A DNA stretch of 64,000 nt from Vibrio gangliei (GTDB lineage: Bacteria; Pseudomonadota; Gammaproteobacteria; Enterobacterales; Vibrionaceae): assembly GCF_026001925.1 (NCBI RefSeq), contig NZ_AP021869.1:2356001-2420000 (forward strand), read 5' to 3'. The notes under the pieces are model-generated. The model was not told the origin of the DNA. It was given only the letters and a program-made list of their open reading frames with translations, and did no database searches. A program made the position numbers and the translations under genes. Shown here piece after piece: positions 61,271 to 64,000 of this stretch; the stretch's first letter is position 1; each line of letters starts with the position of its first letter.

Positions 61271-61304
61271 AAGGCGATGTCACCTAAGTGGTATCGCCTT
61301 TTTC
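61271..61304 (+). terminator. Terminator of cytR
   Basis: AAGGCGATGTCAC pairs with GTGGTATCGCCTT (two G-T wobbles), four-base loop, followed by T's; 24 bases after the stop. Confidence 0.87.
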
Positions 61305-61399
61305 TGCATTTATCCTTCCCTGAAAAAAATGGTATTGCCACAAAAACTGCATTAACATATACCTCCTTTTAATTTCATCAATTAAGTTATCATACGACC

Positions 61400-61981
61400 G
61401 TGGCCAATCGAGATTACGTAAGAAAAACGCCTGCTTCCAATAAGAAAAGCACAACTAGAAACACCCGAAAACCTGCGACTAAAAAGAAGCCGGCAGCGCG
61501 TGCTATCCCTTGGAAGGCCGCGATCATTGCTGTGATTCTGCTCGCAGGCCTCATTGCGTTACTCTCTAAACTCAATGATGATCCAGAACCACAAGTTCCA
61601 GAAGCGAACGTGGTACCGGTAACCGTTGCAGAAAAGCCAAAAACTCAAGAAACCTTACCGCCGCCACCACAAGAAAAATGGGATTACATGGAAACCTTGC
61701 CGAATCGAGAAATCGAAGTGCAAGCGAAAGAAATTGAAATTCCTAAGATCCCTTACATCATGCAGTGTGGTGCTTATAAAACTTCAGCACAGGCGCAAGA
61801 ACGCAAAGCCAATATCGCCTTCCAAGGCTTAGCGAGTAAAGTGGTAAAACTTGAAGGCAGTAGCTGGTACCGCATTATTCTTGGCCCATACACCTTTAAG
61901 CGTGATGCGGTAAAAGAACAACACGTATTGCAACGCGCTAAAATTGAGCCATGCATTATCATGCGAGATACGTTGAAGTAA
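61400..61981 (+). CDS. ftsN: Cell division protein FtsN
   Basis: Triggers septal peptidoglycan synthesis; 193 residues from a GTG start, MANRDYVRK matching the family start; no better start exists though the ribosome site is poor. Basic cytoplasmic tail, membrane helix at about 38-56, Pro-rich linker, and a SPOR domain at about 118-193 starting IMQCGAYKTSAQAQERK. It is clearly shorter than E. coli FtsN (319) because the periplasmic linker is reduced. Located between cytR and hslV as in enterics. Confidence 0.93.
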   Translation: MANRDYVRKTPASNKKSTTRNTRKPATKKKPAARAIPWKAAIIAVILLAGLIALLSKLNDDPEPQVPEANVVPVTVAEKPKTQETLPPPPQEKWDYMETLPNREIEVQAKEIEIPKIPYIMQCGAYKTSAQAQERKANIAFQGLASKVVKLEGSSWYRIILGPYTFKRDAVKEQHVLQRAKIEPCIIMRDTLK

Positions 61982-61987
61982 GTAGTG

Positions 61988-62173
61988 ATTCTTGTTGCTC
62001 GTAGCTCGGACGCTTTGCTGCTCGTATCTCGAAAAAGAAAAAGCCAGCAACATCTCTGAACTCTATATAGACAGTCATCCCTGAGGAGCCGCAAGGCGAC
62101 ATCAGGGATCGACCTACCGCTCGCTCCAAGCCTTTTCGAGCAACGAGCAGTATAACGCCCGATAACCGAGTAC
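61988..62173. repeat. CTCG-type repeats between ftsN and hslV
   Basis: GTTGCTCGTAGCTCGGACGCTTTGCTGCTCGTATCTCGAA at 61991-62030 is a core-module copy; further arms CGAGCAACGAGCAGTATAACG and AACCGAGTACC lead into the tandem heptamer at 62174. Confidence 0.7.
62077..62109. repeat. Short REP-like hairpin
   Basis: ATCCCTGA (62077-62084) and TCAGGGAT (62102-62109), perfect, with a GC-rich 17-base loop. It is a different sequence type from the CTCG family but lies inside the same cluster. No second copy is seen in the window. Confidence 0.65.
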
Positions 62174-62229
<56 letters not shown>

Positions 62230-62270
62230 CGAAACCATTATCCCCCTCCTCGACAATTTATTCCCCTTCC

Positions 62271-62299
62271 CTTGAATTCTTTTTGCGCTAACCTCATAT
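62271..62299 (+). promoter_or_regulatory. Sigma-32-type heat-shock promoter of hslVU
   Basis: CTTGAA (62271-62276), 15-base spacer, CCTCATAT (62292-62299). Consensus is CTTGAAA with CCCCATNT: the -35 core is perfect and the -10 matches 7 of 8. Transcription would start near 62306, 27 bases before hslV. hslVU is a sigma-32 operon in E. coli. Confidence 0.82.
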
Positions 62300-62332
62300 G
62301 AATAAAAAGACGGAATAATTAAGAGGTTTCTC

Positions 62333-62851
62333 GTGACTACTATTGTATCTGTACGCCGCAACAACAAAGTCGTCATCGCTGGTGATGGCCAAGTTTCATT
62401 AGGCAACACGGTGATGAAAGGAAATGCCAAAAAGGTTCGCCGTTTATACAACGACAAAGTCTTAGCAGGATTTGCGGGCGGTACCGCGGATGCCTTCACG
62501 CTGTTTGAACGTTTTGAACATAAGCTGGAAATGCATCAAGGTCACTTAACCAAAGCCGCGGTTGAACTAGCAAAAGATTGGCGTAGTGATCGCGCCCTGC
62601 GTAAATTAGAAGCGCTGCTTGCGGTCGCGGATGAAACGGCGTCTCTTATCATTACCGGTAATGGTGATGTGGTTCAGCCAGAACACGATCTTATCGCGAT
62701 TGGTTCAGGTGGTAACTTTGCACAAGCGGCAGCCATCGCTCTACTTGAGAATACTGACTTAGAAGCGCGTGACATTGCAGAAAAGGCGCTGACAATTGCT
62801 GGTGATATTTGTGTCTTCACGAATCACCATCATACGATTGAAGAACTATAA
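62333..62851 (+). CDS. hslV: HslV peptidase subunit
   Basis: Proteasome-like threonine peptidase of the HslUV (ClpQY) protease; 172 residues. GTG start with AAGAGG upstream. The catalytic Thr follows the initiator Met ([24 protein letters not shown]), and the [11 protein letters not shown] loop is present. First gene of hslVU, under a sigma-32-type promoter. Confidence 0.97.
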   Translation: MTTIVSVRRNNKVVIAGDGQVSLGNTVMKGNAKKVRRLYNDKVLAGFAGGTADAFTLFERFEHKLEMHQGHLTKAAVELAKDWRSDRALRKLEALLAVADETASLIITGNGDVVQPEHDLIAIGSGGNFAQAAAIALLENTDLEARDIAEKALTIAGDICVFTNHHHTIEEL

Positions 62852-62970
62852 GCATACTGATTTTGCCTGTTTGCTGCTTTGCCTTTCGCTTTCTAGCCCA
62901 AGACAGAAAACAGGTTCACTCTGTGCGAAGTAACGCTTCGCGCTCATTATTCGAGTAAAAGGATAACCTT

Positions 62971-64000
62971 ATGTCTGAAATGACACCTCGTGAAATTGTT
63001 CATGAACTCAACCAACACATCATCGGCCAAGATAAAGCCAAACGCGCCGTCGCCATTGCACTCCGTAATCGCTGGCGTCGTATGCAACTTGATGAAAACC
63101 TGCGTTCAGAAGTTACCCCTAAAAACATCTTGATGATCGGTCCAACCGGTGTGGGTAAAACGGAAATCGCACGTCGTCTGGCAAAACTTGCCAATGCGCC
63201 TTTCATCAAAGTTGAAGCGACTAAATTCACCGAAGTCGGCTATGTCGGTAAAGAAGTTGAGTCTATCATTCGCGATTTGACCGACGTTTCTATCAAGCTC
63301 ACTCATCAGCAAGAAATGGAAAAAGTAAAATTCCGTGCTGAAGAACAAGCAGAAGAGCGTATTTTGGATGCACTCCTGCCGCCACCTCGTGAAGGTTGGG
63401 GACAAGATGAAAAAACGCAAGAAAGTAACTCGAATACCCGCCAAGTATTCCGCAAAAAGCTGCGTGAAGGCCAACTTGATGATAAAGAAATTGAAATTGA
63501 TGTCGCCGCACCGCAAATGGGTGTTGAAATCATGGCACCTCCTGGTATGGAAGAAATGACCAACCAGCTACAAGGCATGTTCCAAAACCTGGCTGGCGAC
63601 ACCAAGAAAAGCCGCAAAATGAAGATCAAGGATGCATTCAAAGCTTTAACCGAAGAAGAAGCGGCTAAGCTAGTGAATCAAGAAGATTTGAAAGAACAAG
63701 CGATCTTCAACGTTGAAAACAACGGTATCGTATTTATCGATGAAATCGACAAAATTTGTAAGCGTGGCGATCAAACTGGCGGTGGCGAAGTATCACGTGA
63801 AGGTGTTCAGCGTGACTTATTACCATTAGTGGAAGGCAGCACGGTCTCAACCAAACATGGCATGGTACGTACTGACCACATCTTATTCGTTGCGTCTGGT
63901 GCTTTCCAAGTCGCACGTCCTTCGGATTTGATCCCTGAGTTGCAAGGTCGTCTACCAATCCGTGTTGAACTTGAAGCACTGAGCAGTCAAGACTTCAAAC
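62971..64000 (+). CDS. hslU: HslU ATPase subunit, 3'-truncated by the window end
   Basis: AAA+ unfoldase partner of HslV. 343 codons are present and the frame runs off the window, against about 443 in the full protein. Starts [20 protein letters not shown] after AAAGGA; Walker A GPTGVGKT (57-64), Walker B IVFIDEID (253-260), and the intermediate I-domain from about 110 to 235. The sensor region near SSQDFK is the last seen. It lies 119 bp after hslV. Confidence 0.97.
   Translation, partial: MSEMTPREIVHELNQHIIGQDKAKRAVAIALRNRWRRMQLDENLRSEVTPKNILMIGPTGVGKTEIARRLAKLANAPFIKVEATKFTEVGYVGKEVESIIRDLTDVSIKLTHQQEMEKVKFRAEEQAEERILDALLPPPREGWGQDEKTQESNSNTRQVFRKKLREGQLDDKEIEIDVAAPQMGVEIMAPPGMEEMTNQLQGMFQNLAGDTKKSRKMKIKDAFKALTEEEAAKLVNQEDLKEQAIFNVENNGIVFIDEIDKICKRGDQTGGGEVSREGVQRDLLPLVEGSTVSTKHGMVRTDHILFVASGAFQVARPSDLIPELQGRLPIRVELEALSSQDFK

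Overview
The window is a chromosomal stretch of a marine gammaproteobacterium, almost certainly a member of the Vibrionaceae (Vibrio or a close relative). The reasons are near-enteric core proteins, an argininosuccinate lyase fused to an acetyltransferase domain (the marine argH(A) form), and vibrio-like neighbourhoods: prkB-crp, pilMNOPQ-aroKB-damX-dam-rpe-gph-trpS, mrcA-oxyR, argHGBC/argE-ppc-metF-metLB/metJ, and priA-cytR-ftsN-hslVU. No rRNA, tRNA, CRISPR array, prophage or transposase gene is visible. The species cannot be fixed from this window.

Layout. 1-2.6 kb: the tail of a TIGR02444 protein, yheU, prkB, crp. 2.7-15.3 kb: tyrP, rph-pyrE and yicC, an NhaC-family transporter behind MetJ boxes (probable methionine importer), a YdeP-type molybdoenzyme with fdhD, and gmk-rpoZ-spoT. 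15.4-20.4 kb: a DUF1338 protein, an ArgR-controlled argD with no astA/astD beside it, pabA, and an AT-rich acyl-CoA ligase gene. 20.4-32.4 kb: one long minus-strand series (pilMNOPQ, aroK, aroB, damX, dam, rpe, gph, trpS) broken into units by terminators. 32.6-40 kb: mrcA, oxyR, an OxyR-type operator facing a short structured transcript and a 35-codon ORF, then a YdhIJK-type efflux set. 40-59.6 kb: arginine synthesis, ppc, methionine synthesis with its repressor MetJ, malic enzyme, rpmE, priA. 59.6-64 kb: a MITE-like element, cytR, ftsN, and hslVU behind a sigma-32-type promoter; hslU runs off the end.

How the genes work together. Three regulons can be read directly. MetJ boxes precede metB/metJ, metF and the NhaC-family transporter. 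ArgR boxes precede argC/argE and argD. An OxyR operator lies between oxyR and the short divergent transcript.

The most interesting items are (a) the OxyR site followed by a roughly 95-nt RNA-like unit with three stems including a terminator, in the position that oxyS holds in E. coli, and a small ORF with a strong ribosome site just behind it; (b) a family of intergenic repeats built on CTCG-type heptads, two copies of which have grown into perfect tandem 7-mers (12 and 8 copies); and (c) a 282-bp element with 24-bp inverted ends between priA and cytR. All calls come from reading the sequence and from memory of families; nothing was searched or computed.
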